NCBI RefSeq assembly: GCF_012427705.1
Contig: NZ_CP048602.1
Location: forward strand, 1,364,001 to 1,428,000
Length of the DNA stretch: 64,000 bases
Source: Vreelandella piezotolerans
Lineage (GTDB): Bacteria; Pseudomonadota; Gammaproteobacteria; Pseudomonadales; Halomonadaceae
Direction: 5' to 3'
Position 1 is the first letter of the stretch; each line of letters opens with the position of its first letter. The notes beneath the pieces were generated by a model. That model searched no databases. It worked only from the letters and a program-made list of their open reading frames with translations, and had not been told where the DNA came from. Both the position numbers and the translations under genes were made by a program. Shown in pieces: positions 18,051 through 27,443 of the stretch.

Positions 18051-20097
18051 ATGCGTCTTGGCGTGCGGCATCCCGCCAGGCTTTGAACCTGCCCGAGGCG
18101 CCACCGTGCCCACTGCTCATGTCGGTATGCAGCAGAATGGGCGCGTCTCCCTGCTGCGCCTGTGTGACGCGGGCGTAGAACTTGGCAGGCTCCCAGTAGC
18201 TCACCCGAGTATCGAACCAGCTTCCTTCGACCCACAGCGCTGGGTAACGCTGCGGTTGGATGTTGTCGATAGGCGAGTAGCCCGCGATACGCTTGGCGAC
18301 ATTTGGGTCTTCAGGATTCCCCCATTCCGTGTACTCGGCCGTGGTGAGCGGCAGCGCTGGGTTTTGCATGGTGCGCAGCACATCCAGAAAAGGCACATCC
18401 AATACGGCGGCACAGAACGCCTCGGGCGCGCGGTTAAGGCAGGTGCCTACCAGTAGCCCACCGGCGCTGGCCCCATAGGCGATCACCCGCTCAGGTTGAC
18501 TGACATGGGCGGTGACGAGGGCCTCACGGGCGGCTAAAAAGTCGTGAAAGCTGTTTTCTTTGTGGGCCATCTTGCCCTTCAAGTACCACGGTTCGCCGCG
18601 CTCACCACCACCCCGCACATGAGCCACGGCAAACGCGACGCCGCGTTCCAGAAGCTCCAGTCGGGCAATCGAAAACCAGGGGTCCAGTGCGTCCCCGTAG
18701 GCACCATAACCGTACAGCAGAGTGGGCAGCGGTTGGTCGGCCAAGTCGGTCCGCATGACCACCGAGATGGGCACCTGCTCCCCATCGTGGCTGGTCGCCC
18801 ATATTCGGCGACTGGTCAATTGCTCAGGTGTCAGGTGGCCGTGAACGGCGACGCGCTTCAACAGTTTGCGTTGACCGCTATCGAGATCCAGGGCGTACCA
18901 GCTTGGCGGGCGGGTGAACGACTCTTCTCGTAGATGCAGCGTGCGCGTATCGAAGTGGGGCGAGTCTTCCAGAAGCTGTGAGCAAAGCGTTTCCGGCAGC
19001 GCCAAATAGCCATCGAATAGGAAATGATGTTGCGCATCCAGTTCCACACGGCGCAACCTTACCTGTGCATCTTGATGGCTGCGCTCGGCCAGAATTAGCC
19101 CCCATGAGAATGCATCCATACCTTCGAGCGTTGCATCGTCGCGGTGAGGAATCAGCGTTTGCCAAGGCGCCTGTGGGTTGCTCAACGAATCGGTGCGGAT
19201 GTCTAACTGGAAGTGTGGTCCCGTTTGGTTGTTCAAGCGATAGAACGTGCCAGGGCGATGATCGATACTTACCTCTACACCCGGTTGGCGAGCATGAAGA
19301 CATACCGGCGGGACGGCTGGCCGGTGGGCTGGAAGAGCAAGCACTTCCGTGGTCTCCTTCGACCCAGTTTCGATCATTAACCAGGCTTTCGAGCGTGTTT
19401 TGCCCACGCCGACCCAGAATTCCGGATCGGCTTCGCGGAAGATCAATTCAGGAGATGGCTGACCCCCGTCCTTGGCAAAAGCGACCCACAGACGCCATAA
19501 GCTGTCTGGTCGTTGGGTGTCGTCGAAGCGGGTGAATAGAAGCGTGGCACCCTCGGCGCTTTGGTCTTCCGCCCAGCAAACGCTAGGGCCGATATCGCTA
19601 ATTAGCTGACGGGGCGCTCCGTTAGGCAGCCTTTTCAACCACAGCGTAAAACGCTCGTCACCCTGAGTATCTTCCGTCCAGGCCAGCCACTGCTCGTCGG
19701 GAGAGAGGGCCATGTCCCCCATATCAAAGAACGGCTGATGAGCAGCGCGCTCGCGGACATCGAGAAAACAGGTTTTTTGCTCTGGCTGGCCGTTGGGGTA
19801 ACGCCACCAGCAAGGGTAATCATCTTCCGCGCCGGTCTCGCTCCAGAACGTAAAGTGGTCAAGCGCTGTCTCTAGACTCTTGACCGCTAACTCCCTGCGT
19901 GCAAGGTGCGAACGGTAGAGCGTATCCGCTAGGGGTGAGAGGGGGGCAAACCAGTCGGCATGCTGCTGGTTGGCCGCAGTGATGAAATCGCTGACGTCAG
20001 TGCTCTCGCGGTCTTCTAACCAGTGCCATTCAGGATCATCGGCGCGATAATAGTGCGCGACGGGCGAGCCTTCGTGCATACCAGGCTGTGCTTTCAT
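18022..20097 (-). CDS. ptrB: Oligopeptidase B (prolyl oligopeptidase family S9A)
   Basis: This protein of about 691 residues is a cytoplasmic serine peptidase that cuts short peptides after Lys or Arg. An N-terminal beta-propeller covers most of the first 400 residues, and an alpha/beta-hydrolase domain follows. The catalytic Ser is in YGASAGGLLVGTCLNRAP, the Asp is probably in WFDTRVSYWEPAKF and the His in SSGHGGASGRF. PTLLYGYGAYGDALDPWFS is typical of oligopeptidase B. Starts are uncertain: the ATG at 20097 is preferred to a TTG at 20127, though neither has a strong ribosome-binding site. It converges on bphO with a short overlap. Confidence 0.92.
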   Translation of the reverse strand: MKAQPGMHEGSPVAHYYRADDPEWHWLEDRESTDVSDFITAANQQHADWFAPLSPLADTLYRSHLARRELAVKSLETALDHFTFWSETGAEDDYPCWWRYPNGQPEQKTCFLDVRERAAHQPFFDMGDMALSPDEQWLAWTEDTQGDERFTLWLKRLPNGAPRQLISDIGPSVCWAEDQSAEGATLLFTRFDDTQRPDSLWRLWVAFAKDGGQPSPELIFREADPEFWVGVGKTRSKAWLMIETGSKETTEVLALPAHRPAVPPVCLHARQPGVEVSIDHRPGTFYRLNNQTGPHFQLDIRTDSLSNPQAPWQTLIPHRDDATLEGMDAFSWGLILAERSHQDAQVRLRRVELDAQHHFLFDGYLALPETLCSQLLEDSPHFDTRTLHLREESFTRPPSWYALDLDSGQRKLLKRVAVHGHLTPEQLTSRRIWATSHDGEQVPISVVMRTDLADQPLPTLLYGYGAYGDALDPWFSIARLELLERGVAFAVAHVRGGGERGEPWYLKGKMAHKENSFHDFLAAREALVTAHVSQPERVIAYGASAGGLLVGTCLNRAPEAFCAAVLDVPFLDVLRTMQNPALPLTTAEYTEWGNPEDPNVAKRIAGYSPIDNIQPQRYPALWVEGSWFDTRVSYWEPAKFYARVTQAQQGDAPILLHTDMSSGHGGASGRFKAWRDAARQDAFILWALGLA

Positions 20098-20159
20098 AAA
20101 TTGACAGGTACCATAACGGGAAATCAACGTCGGGTGATTCCACCCACATGAGGGGTATT

Positions 20160-20585
20160 ATGCTGTTTGCAGACTCAATGTCACTGCTGTGGTTAAGTTA
20201 TTACGGTCTTTCACTGCTGGTTCTGTTAGCGGTGTACTTTGCGTTGGCCCTGTTTCCACGTCTGCCAAGATTAGTGATCACCTGGTGCGTGCCGGGCGCC
20301 ATGTGGATGCCTGCGAACTACCGCTTGCCGCTGGTTGAGGAGGGGGAGTTTTATACCGGCTGGGCGCCCTCGGCGATGGTGGCGGCCGTTGGTTTCTTTG
20401 AGCACAGCGCAAGCGCCATGCGTACCGGGCTGCTGTGGGCCGTGCTGGGCGTAGCGCTGGGGGCAGGCATTGGCATCGCGCTGTGGTGGTGGCGTCGCCC
20501 GTTGCCTGAAGAGCACACCCCGCCGCGCCATCAAGCGGAAGAGGCCCCCCAGCCGACACGTCGCCGTGAACCGGTCATCCGCTAG
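20160..20585 (+). CDS. Small membrane protein, function unknown
   Basis: I do not recognise this 141-residue protein. It has a hydrophobic segment near residues 9-32 (LSYYGLSLLVLLAVYFALAL) and a second near 92-111 (GLLWAVLGVALGAGIGIALW). A basic, proline-rich tail of about 30 residues follows and is probably cytoplasmic. Between them lies a conserved-looking loop with MWMPANYRLPLVEEGEFYTGW. AGGGG lies four bases before the ATG at 20160. It is 27 bases upstream of the glutamine amidotransferase gene on the same strand, so the two may be co-transcribed. No domain assignment is made. Confidence 0.75.
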   Translation: MLFADSMSLLWLSYYGLSLLVLLAVYFALALFPRLPRLVITWCVPGAMWMPANYRLPLVEEGEFYTGWAPSAMVAAVGFFEHSASAMRTGLLWAVLGVALGAGIGIALWWWRRPLPEEHTPPRHQAEEAPQPTRRREPVIR

Positions 20586-20612
20586 TGGGAGAAGCAGCAA
20601 AGGAGCGCGCCC

Positions 20613-21392
20613 ATGTGTGAATTGCTGGGCATGAGTGCCAACGTGCCCACCGATATTTGCTTCAGCTTCTCAGGCTTCTTGCACCGCGGTGGAGGCACAG
20701 GCCCGCACCGCGACGGTTGGGGTATCGCCTTTTATGAGGAGGGCGGCTATCGCGAATTCAGAGACCCTCACCCGTCCGTAGATTCACCGATTGCCCGCTT
20801 GATCTGTGAGTATCCGATCAAATCCAACGTCGTCATCAGTCATATTCGCCAAGCCAACGTGGGCGGGGTAAGGCTGGCCAACACGCATCCGTTTACCCGT
20901 GAAATGTGGGGTCGGCCTTGGTGTTACGCTCATAATGGTCAACTGAGCGACTGGCAGTCGCTGCCCTTAGGGATGTACACCCCGGTGGGCAATACCGATA
21001 GCGAGCATGCGTTTTGCTGGATCATGGGTGAACTGCGGCGCACGTTTCCTATGCCACCGGCTTCGCCAGAGGCACTATGGGAAACACTGCATTCACTATG
21101 TGAGCAGCTCAGGGGTTTAGGCGTTTTTAATTTACTCCTTTCTGACGGCGTCTATCTTTATAGCTATTGCACCACCAAGTTGGCGCACATCACTCGGCGT
21201 GCGCCCTTTGGTGAGGCGGAGCTATCTGATGCTGAGATGACGGTCAATTTCATCGAGCATACGACGCCCAACGATATCGTATCGGTCATTGCGACTGAGC
21301 CGCTCACTCAAAACGAGGCATGGCAGCGCATGGTGCCAGGGGAGTTACTGGTATGGCGTGAGGGAGAAATCAGCGCGCGATATTGTCCATAA
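20613..21392 (+). CDS. Class II glutamine amidotransferase, YafJ-like
   Basis: This 259-residue Ntn-type amidohydrolase begins MCELLGMSA, placing the nucleophile Cys2 at the N-terminus after methionine removal. GGTGPHRDGWGIAFYEEGG, SHIRQANVGGVRLANTHPF and the CYAHNGQL motif form the glutamine-binding site of class II glutaminases. There is no synthetase domain, as in E. coli YafJ. The substrate is unknown; it may be a gamma-glutamyl compound. AGGAG lies seven bases before the ATG. Confidence 0.9.
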   Translation: MCELLGMSANVPTDICFSFSGFLHRGGGTGPHRDGWGIAFYEEGGYREFRDPHPSVDSPIARLICEYPIKSNVVISHIRQANVGGVRLANTHPFTREMWGRPWCYAHNGQLSDWQSLPLGMYTPVGNTDSEHAFCWIMGELRRTFPMPPASPEALWETLHSLCEQLRGLGVFNLLLSDGVYLYSYCTTKLAHITRRAPFGEAELSDAEMTVNFIEHTTPNDIVSVIATEPLTQNEAWQRMVPGELLVWREGEISARYCP

Positions 21393-21423
21393 TGCAATAG
21401 GGTTCGAAGGGTATAAGCTAAAG

Positions 21424-21441
21424 TTGAAACGTAAGTTTCAA
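21424..21441. promoter_or_regulatory. Candidate PsrA-type operator upstream of fadD
   Basis: TTGAAAC and GTTTCAA form a perfect inverted repeat around GTAA. It fits the pseudomonad PsrA pattern (G/C)AAAC-N2-4-GTTT(G/C). It lies about 115 bases before the fadD start. PsrA is a fatty-acid-responsive repressor of beta-oxidation genes. Confidence 0.6.
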
Positions 21442-21556
21442 TCGATCGTTTTACAGTGCCCTAAACGTCGTATATCGTTGGCATTTAGTCGCTTTATACA
21501 ACCCCACCACAATAACAAGGTCGGTCTCATATCGACACGGATAGCGGAGATAGCCC

Positions 21557-23230
21557 ATGAGCGAACACGCCAACACCTCTATTTTAAGCGGACCAGCGCT
21601 TGAAGGGTTGGAAGACTACCACTCTATTACGGATGTTTTTCACTCAGCCGTCTCACGTTTTTCAAGCAAGCCCGCGTTTACCTGCATGGGCAAAACGCTG
21701 AGTTTTTCCGACCTTGACCGTCTTTCGGCTCACTTCGCGGCTTGGCTTCAGCATGAGACCGACTTGGTGCCAGGAGACAGGATCGCCATCCAGTTGCCGA
21801 ACGTGCTTCAGTTCCCCGTGGCAGTGTTTGGTGCCTTGCGGGCGGGGCTCGTGGTGGTCAACACCAACCCGCTGTATACCGAGCGGGAGATGGCGCACCA
21901 GTTCAAAGACTCCAATGCCAAGGCCATCGTGATCTTGGCCAATATGGCCGACAAGCTAGAAAAAGTGCTCGATAAAACGGACATCAAGCATGTATTGGTA
22001 ACGCAGCTTGCCGACCTGCACGATGCCCCCAAGCGTTGGCTCATCAATGCCGTCGTGAAGCACGTCAAGAAAATGGTGCCTGCCTACTCGCTGCCCAGCG
22101 CCGTTGGCTTTAGAGACGCACTGAAGAAAGGCGCGTCGCTAAAGCACACCCCTGTGGAGCGCACGTTGGAGGATTTGGCAGCGCTGCAGTACACGGGCGG
22201 CACGACCGGTATGCCTAAAGGGGCCATGCTGACCCACCGCAATTTGGTGGCGAACATGCTACAGGCCCGTTCAGCCATCGGTGAACATCTCACCGATGGT
22301 GAAGAGCTGGTGATTGCGCCGTTGCCTGTCTACCACATCTACACCTTTACCGTGAACTGCTTGTTCCTGATGGAAACCGGCAATCACTCGCTGCTCATCA
22401 CCAATCCTCGAGATTTGCCCAATTTCGTTAAAGAACTCAAAGGGCTGCCGTTTACCGGTTTTATCGGCCTCAACACGCTATTTAACGCGCTATGTAATCG
22501 TGATGACTTCAAACAGCTCGACTTCTCCAAATTGAAACTGACCATTTCCGGCGGCATGGCGCTGACCAAGGCGGCTGCTCAGCGCTGGGAAGAGACCACC
22601 GGTTGCCCGATTGCCGAAGGCTACGGCCTTACCGAGACGTCGCCTATCGTCAGCTTCAACCCCAACGATGCCATTCAATTGGGCACCATTGGCAAACCGG
22701 TCGCGGGTACGTCGGTGAAAGTGGTGGATGGCGATGGCCAAGATATGCCGTTTGGAGAGCCAGGGGAGCTGTGTGTGAAGGGCCCTCAGGTCATGAAAGG
22801 TTATTGGCAGCGTGAAGAGGAAACGCGTAACGCCATCGATGATGACGGCTGGTTCCGGACAGGAGATATCGCTGTATTACAGAGCGACGGCTACATCAAA
22901 ATCGTGGATCGTAAGAAGGACATGATTTTGGTGTCGGGTTTCAACGTCTACCCCAATGAGGTCGAGGACGTCGTCGCAGCACATCCAGATGTGTTGGAAG
23001 CAGCGGCCGTGGGCATCGCCGATGAGAACGCGGGTGAGGCCATCAAGCTATTCGTGGTGTCGAAAAACAGCCAGCTCGATGCCGAGACGTTACGGGCTTG
23101 GTGCAAGAAAGAGCTAACTGCGTACAAAGTGCCCAAATACATCGAGTTCCGCGATGAGCTACCGAAGACCAACGTTGGCAAGGTGCTGCGCCGCCAACTG
23201 CGTGATCAGGAAAAGCCTTCTACGCCATAA
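21557..23230 (+). CDS. fadD: Long-chain fatty acid-CoA ligase FadD
   Basis: This 557-residue adenylate-forming enzyme activates long-chain fatty acids with ATP and CoA at the inner face of the membrane. It shows the P-loop motif YTGGTTGMPKGAMLTH, the core motif GYGLTETSP and the hinge-region GWFRTGDI. The FadD linker DRKKDMILVSGFNVYPNEVE follows, and the catalytic Lys is near the end (PKTNVGKVLRR). The length matches E. coli FadD (561). GGAG lies seven bases before the ATG. A PsrA-like palindrome stands upstream and a stable inverted repeat follows the gene. Confidence 0.96.
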   Translation: MSEHANTSILSGPALEGLEDYHSITDVFHSAVSRFSSKPAFTCMGKTLSFSDLDRLSAHFAAWLQHETDLVPGDRIAIQLPNVLQFPVAVFGALRAGLVVVNTNPLYTEREMAHQFKDSNAKAIVILANMADKLEKVLDKTDIKHVLVTQLADLHDAPKRWLINAVVKHVKKMVPAYSLPSAVGFRDALKKGASLKHTPVERTLEDLAALQYTGGTTGMPKGAMLTHRNLVANMLQARSAIGEHLTDGEELVIAPLPVYHIYTFTVNCLFLMETGNHSLLITNPRDLPNFVKELKGLPFTGFIGLNTLFNALCNRDDFKQLDFSKLKLTISGGMALTKAAAQRWEETTGCPIAEGYGLTETSPIVSFNPNDAIQLGTIGKPVAGTSVKVVDGDGQDMPFGEPGELCVKGPQVMKGYWQREEETRNAIDDDGWFRTGDIAVLQSDGYIKIVDRKKDMILVSGFNVYPNEVEDVVAAHPDVLEAAAVGIADENAGEAIKLFVVSKNSQLDAETLRAWCKKELTAYKVPKYIEFRDELPKTNVGKVLRRQLRDQEKPSTP

Positions 23231-23288
23231 AGCTTGAGTACTCGGTCAAGCGGACGTTAGGCGTCTCGTTCGCGAAAGCGTTACAATG

Positions 23289-23314
23289 GTCGGCCCACTT
23301 GCAAGTGGGCCGAC
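23289..23314. terminator. Inverted repeat between fadD and hrpA, probable terminator
   Basis: GTCGGCCCACTT and AAGTGGGCCGAC form a perfect 12-base stem around GC. The following run is only weakly T-rich (GTTTATTC), so termination is probable rather than certain. Confidence 0.55.
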
Positions 23315-23343
23315 GTTTATTCTGAGATGGAACCGAGCCTAAC

Positions 23344-26300
23344 GTGACCACCGACACGCACTCATCCCGTATCGACACCCTGCAAGACAACGCTTCCTCA
23401 CTAGCAACGCTCAAGGCGTCGCTAGATCACGTCATGCGGCGTGATCAGGAGCGGCTCTCGCGTCGGGTGGCGGGCCTACGGCGGCGGCAGCGAGAGAACA
23501 AACCGATCGACCGCGGTTTGAACGAGGTGGAGCGGGAGGTCGACCAAGCCAAGCAATTGCTGGCCCAGCGGGAAAGCCTCCGCGTGACGCTGGATTACCC
23601 GGCAGAGCTGCCGGTGGTAGAGCGCCGTGAGGATATTCTCGCCGCGATCCGTGACCATCAAGTGGTGGTCGTGGCCGGGGAGACGGGGTCGGGTAAAACC
23701 ACTCAGTTACCTAAAATGTGTCTGGAGCTGGGTCGTGGCCGTAAAGGGTTGATTGGCCATACTCAGCCACGGCGTCTGGCGGCGCGCAGCGTCGCGGGGC
23801 GTCTGGCGGAGGAGTTGAGCGTACCACTAGGCGAGCAAGTAGGCTATCAGGTCCGTTTCAACGACCAAAGCTCACCGAGCACGCTCGTCAAGCTGATGAC
23901 CGACGGAATCCTGCTGGCCGAGACTCAACACGATCCTCTGCTGCTCCGTTACGACACGCTGATCATTGACGAAGCCCACGAGCGCAGCCTGAACATCGAT
24001 TTCTTGCTTGGCTACCTCAAACGGTTGCTGCCTAAGCGTCCTGATCTGAAAGTCATCATCACCTCGGCCACAATCGATGTGGAGCGTTTTGCGGCGCATT
24101 TCGGCACGCCTGAAACGCCAGCGCCGGTGGTCGAGGTGTCGGGCCGAACGTTCCCGGTAGACGTGCATTACCGTCCGTTGGCGCGCAGCGATGAGGATGA
24201 AGAGGACCGCACACTGCAAGAAGGCATCGTTCACGCCGTGCGAGAAATCGAAACGATCGAACGAGAAAAAGGCTGGCTGCATGGCCCCCGGGACGTACTG
24301 GTGTTTTTACCCGGCGAGCGGGAGATCCGTGAAACTGCCGATACGTTGCGCCGTGCTGACTTGAAAGGCACCGAGATTTTGCCGCTGTACGCGCGCCTCT
24401 CCAACGAAGAGCAGAATCGGGTGTTTGCTCCTCACCGGGGACGGCGGATCGTACTGGCGACGAACGTGGCCGAAACCTCACTCACCGTGCCGGGGATACG
24501 CTACGTCATTGACCCGGGCCTTGTGCGCATCAGCCGTTACAGCTACCGGGCAAAAATTCAGCGACTGCCCATCGAGCCAGTCAGCCAGGCCAGCGCCAAT
24601 CAGCGCAAGGGCCGCTGCGGCCGGATCGCCGAAGGCGTCTGTATTCGTCTTTACGACGAAGAGGATTTTCTGTCTCGGCCCGCGTTCACCGACCCGGAGA
24701 TCCAGCGTACCAACCTGGCGTCGGTCATTTTGTCGATGCTGGCACTCAAGCTAGGCAGTATCGAAGACTTCCCCTTCGTCGACCCGCCCGATAGTCGCTT
24801 CGTCAAAGATGGCTTTAGGCTGCTTTTCGAGCTCGGTGCCGTCAACGAGAAGCAGCAACTGAGCACACTGGGCCGTAAGCTGGCGAAGCTGCCCATCGAC
24901 CCTCGCTTGGCCCGTATGGTGTTGGCTGGTGCAGAGCGGGGCTGCCTGCGTGACGTACTGATTGTCGTATCGGCGCTGGCGATTCAAGACCCCCGCGATC
25001 GGCCCGCCGACAAGCGCCAAGCCGCCGACCAGGCGCATCAGCGCTGGCACGATCCGGATTCCGACTTCGTGGCGTTGTTGAACTTGTGGCATGGCATTGA
25101 TAACGCCCGCGATGCGCTATCCGGCAACCAGCTGCGCCGCTGGTGTCGCGAGCACTACATCAACTACCTGCGCATGCGCGAGTGGCACGATACGTTTCGC
25201 CAGCTACGCCAGCTGTTGCGGGATATGGATATCGAGGTGCCCGCACCGCTACCCCGTGATGAGAACGAAAGCGAAGAGCAGGCCAAGCAAGCCAGACGGA
25301 AAACGTCCGGTAAGCTGCATCAGGCGTTACTATCGGGTCTGCTCTCCCATTTGGGCACGTTACTTGAAAACCGCGAGTACCTCGGCGCGCGAAACCGCAA
25401 GTTCATGATTCATCCAGGCTCAGGGCTGGCCAAGAAAACCCCCAAATGGGTCATGGCCTTCGAGTTGATCGAAACCACCAAGCTGTTTGCCCGCACCGTC
25501 GCCAAAATCGACCCCCAATGGATCGAACCGCAGGCGGAACACTTGGTGAAACGCAGCTACAGTGAGCCTCACTGGGAGATGAAGCGTGCCCAGGTGGTCG
25601 CCTTCGAGCAGGTCACTCTGTTTGGCCTACCTATCGTAGCGCGCCGTCGTGTTCATTATGGGCCCATTGCGCCACAGGAGTCGCGGGAGCTGTTCATCCG
25701 CCGGGCGCTAGTGGAAGGCGAGTTTCAAACCAAAGGGGCGTTCTTCGCCCATAATCGTGCGCTAATCGATGAAGTCGAAGCGCTAGAAGATCGCGCCCGT
25801 CGGCGGGATATTCTCGTTGACGAAGAGACGCTCTTTGCCTTCTACGACGAGCGCATACCCGCAGATGTCGTCAATGGCAAGGGCTTCGAGCACTGGCGTA
25901 AGCAGGCCGAGCGTCAGGACCCTGAGCTGCTCAAGTTCGATATCGATGCTCTCAAGGCCCGGGATGCCCATGACGTCACTCTGGCGCAGTATCCAGATCA
26001 TTTAACGCTGTCTGGCGTCGCGTACCCGGTCAGTTACCACTTCGACCCGGATGCCGCCGACGATGGCGTGACCCTAACCGTGCCTGCGGCCATGCTACCG
26101 CAGTTGCCCGTTCATGCCCTTGAGTGGTTGGTGCCGGGGCTTCTACGCGAGAAGTGTATTGCGCTTTTGAAATCGCTGCCGAAAAGCATTCGTCGTCAGG
26201 TAGTGCCCATTCCTGACTGGGTCGATGCTGCATTGGAGACGCTAGCGCCCGATGAGCGGCCGCTTACCGAAGCGTTGGGTGAGTTCATTCGCCGACGTAC

Positions 26301-27345
26301 CGGCACCCGTGTTCATCCAGACGATTGGCGTCTCGATTTGCTACCCCCGCACCTGATCATGAACGTGCGAGTGGTCGATCATGCGGGTGACATGCTTGGC
26401 CAGGGGCGCGACGTGAGGGCACTAGAGAAGCGTTTCGAAGAGGCGGCTAGTGCAGGGGCCCAGGCGTTGGCCGATCAGGCAAGCCAAGCGCCTTCGATGG
26501 ACGAACTACCTCAGACACCGCTGCCCGAGTCGCGTGTGACCACGCAAGCGGGCATTCGTGTAGAAGCCTATCCAGCGCTGGTCGCCAATGGGCATCATTT
26601 CAACGTCAGCCTGTTCGATCACCCTGCGAAAGCCACTGCGGCCCACCAAGAGGGCGTTGCCCGGTTAGCCATCGCAAAGCAGCCCGAGCAAGTGAAAGCG
26701 ATCAAACGCTTGCCTGGGGTGGAAAAGTGCGCGCTGCTATTTGCTAAAGTAGGCACTAAGCAGGTGCTCGTGGACGACTTGCTGCTAGCAGTGTTTACCC
26801 AGGTGGTGGCGACACATCCGCTGCCGCGCTCTGCCCCTGAGCTCGCCGAGCGTCTCGATAGGACCGGCGACTCGCTGATTCCCTATGCGGTAACGCTTTT
26901 GGAGCGGGTTGAAAACGCCTTGAAAGGGCATTTAGCCGTCACCAAGGTGCTTAAAGGGAAGCTCAATTTTGCGTTAGCGCTCGTTTACAGTGATGTGAGC
27001 GCACAGATGCAGCGGTTGGTCTATCCTGGCTTCATTCGCGATGCTGGGGAGTGGCTTGATGAGTATCCACGCTATACCGAAGCCGCGTTGATTCGCCTTG
27101 AAAAGGCGGCCCGCGAACGAGGTCGTGATCAAATGATGATGCAGGATGTCCAGGCGCTCGAAGAACGCTTCGACGCGCGACGCAAAAGCGAGCGACGCGG
27201 TAACGCTGAAGACCCGGCACTCGTGGTATTCGGCTGGTGGCTCCAGGAGCTGCGTGTTTCTCTGTTTGCGCAGCAGCTCGGAACAAAAATGCCGGTGTCA
27301 GTAAAGCGCCTGGAAAAACGCTGGGAAGAGATCACGCATCCCTAA
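23344..27345 (+). CDS. hrpA: ATP-dependent RNA helicase HrpA
   Basis: This 1333-residue protein is a DEAH-box RNA helicase; E. coli HrpA (1300 residues) acts on colliding ribosomes. The motifs are in order: GETGSGKTTQLPK (motif I, near residue 116), TQPRRLAARSVA (Ia), IIDEAHERSLN (II, DEAH) and ITSATID (III). Next come LATNVAETSLTVPGIRYVID (V), QRKGRCGRIAEGVCIRLY (VI), then the winged-helix, HA2 and OB-fold regions and a long C-terminal domain of family DUF3418 type. It begins with GTG at 23344. It stands alone between fadD and the FabH-like gene. Confidence 0.96.
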   Translation: MTTDTHSSRIDTLQDNASSLATLKASLDHVMRRDQERLSRRVAGLRRRQRENKPIDRGLNEVEREVDQAKQLLAQRESLRVTLDYPAELPVVERREDILAAIRDHQVVVVAGETGSGKTTQLPKMCLELGRGRKGLIGHTQPRRLAARSVAGRLAEELSVPLGEQVGYQVRFNDQSSPSTLVKLMTDGILLAETQHDPLLLRYDTLIIDEAHERSLNIDFLLGYLKRLLPKRPDLKVIITSATIDVERFAAHFGTPETPAPVVEVSGRTFPVDVHYRPLARSDEDEEDRTLQEGIVHAVREIETIEREKGWLHGPRDVLVFLPGEREIRETADTLRRADLKGTEILPLYARLSNEEQNRVFAPHRGRRIVLATNVAETSLTVPGIRYVIDPGLVRISRYSYRAKIQRLPIEPVSQASANQRKGRCGRIAEGVCIRLYDEEDFLSRPAFTDPEIQRTNLASVILSMLALKLGSIEDFPFVDPPDSRFVKDGFRLLFELGAVNEKQQLSTLGRKLAKLPIDPRLARMVLAGAERGCLRDVLIVVSALAIQDPRDRPADKRQAADQAHQRWHDPDSDFVALLNLWHGIDNARDALSGNQLRRWCREHYINYLRMREWHDTFRQLRQLLRDMDIEVPAPLPRDENESEEQAKQARRKTSGKLHQALLSGLLSHLGTLLENREYLGARNRKFMIHPGSGLAKKTPKWVMAFELIETTKLFARTVAKIDPQWIEPQAEHLVKRSYSEPHWEMKRAQVVAFEQVTLFGLPIVARRRVHYGPIAPQESRELFIRRALVEGEFQTKGAFFAHNRALIDEVEALEDRARRRDILVDEETLFAFYDERIPADVVNGKGFEHWRKQAERQDPELLKFDIDALKARDAHDVTLAQYPDHLTLSGVAYPVSYHFDPDAADDGVTLTVPAAMLPQLPVHALEWLVPGLLREKCIALLKSLPKSIRRQVVPIPDWVDAALETLAPDERPLTEALGEFIRRRTGTRVHPDDWRLDLLPPHLIMNVRVVDHAGDMLGQGRDVRALEKRFEEAASAGAQALADQASQAPSMDELPQTPLPESRVTTQAGIRVEAYPALVANGHHFNVSLFDHPAKATAAHQEGVARLAIAKQPEQVKAIKRLPGVEKCALLFAKVGTKQVLVDDLLLAVFTQVVATHPLPRSAPELAERLDRTGDSLIPYAVTLLERVENALKGHLAVTKVLKGKLNFALALVYSDVSAQMQRLVYPGFIRDAGEWLDEYPRYTEAALIRLEKAARERGRDQMMMQDVQALEERFDARRKSERRGNAEDPALVVFGWWLQELRVSLFAQQLGTKMPVSVKRLEKRWEEITHP

Positions 27346-27443
27346 CACAGCGTTCGTCAGCACAGAGCAGGATGGTCTGCCTGCACGATACTATTTGACT
27401 GATGGTTTCGGCTTGACGTGTCGAGGCCTCTTAAGGAGACAGC

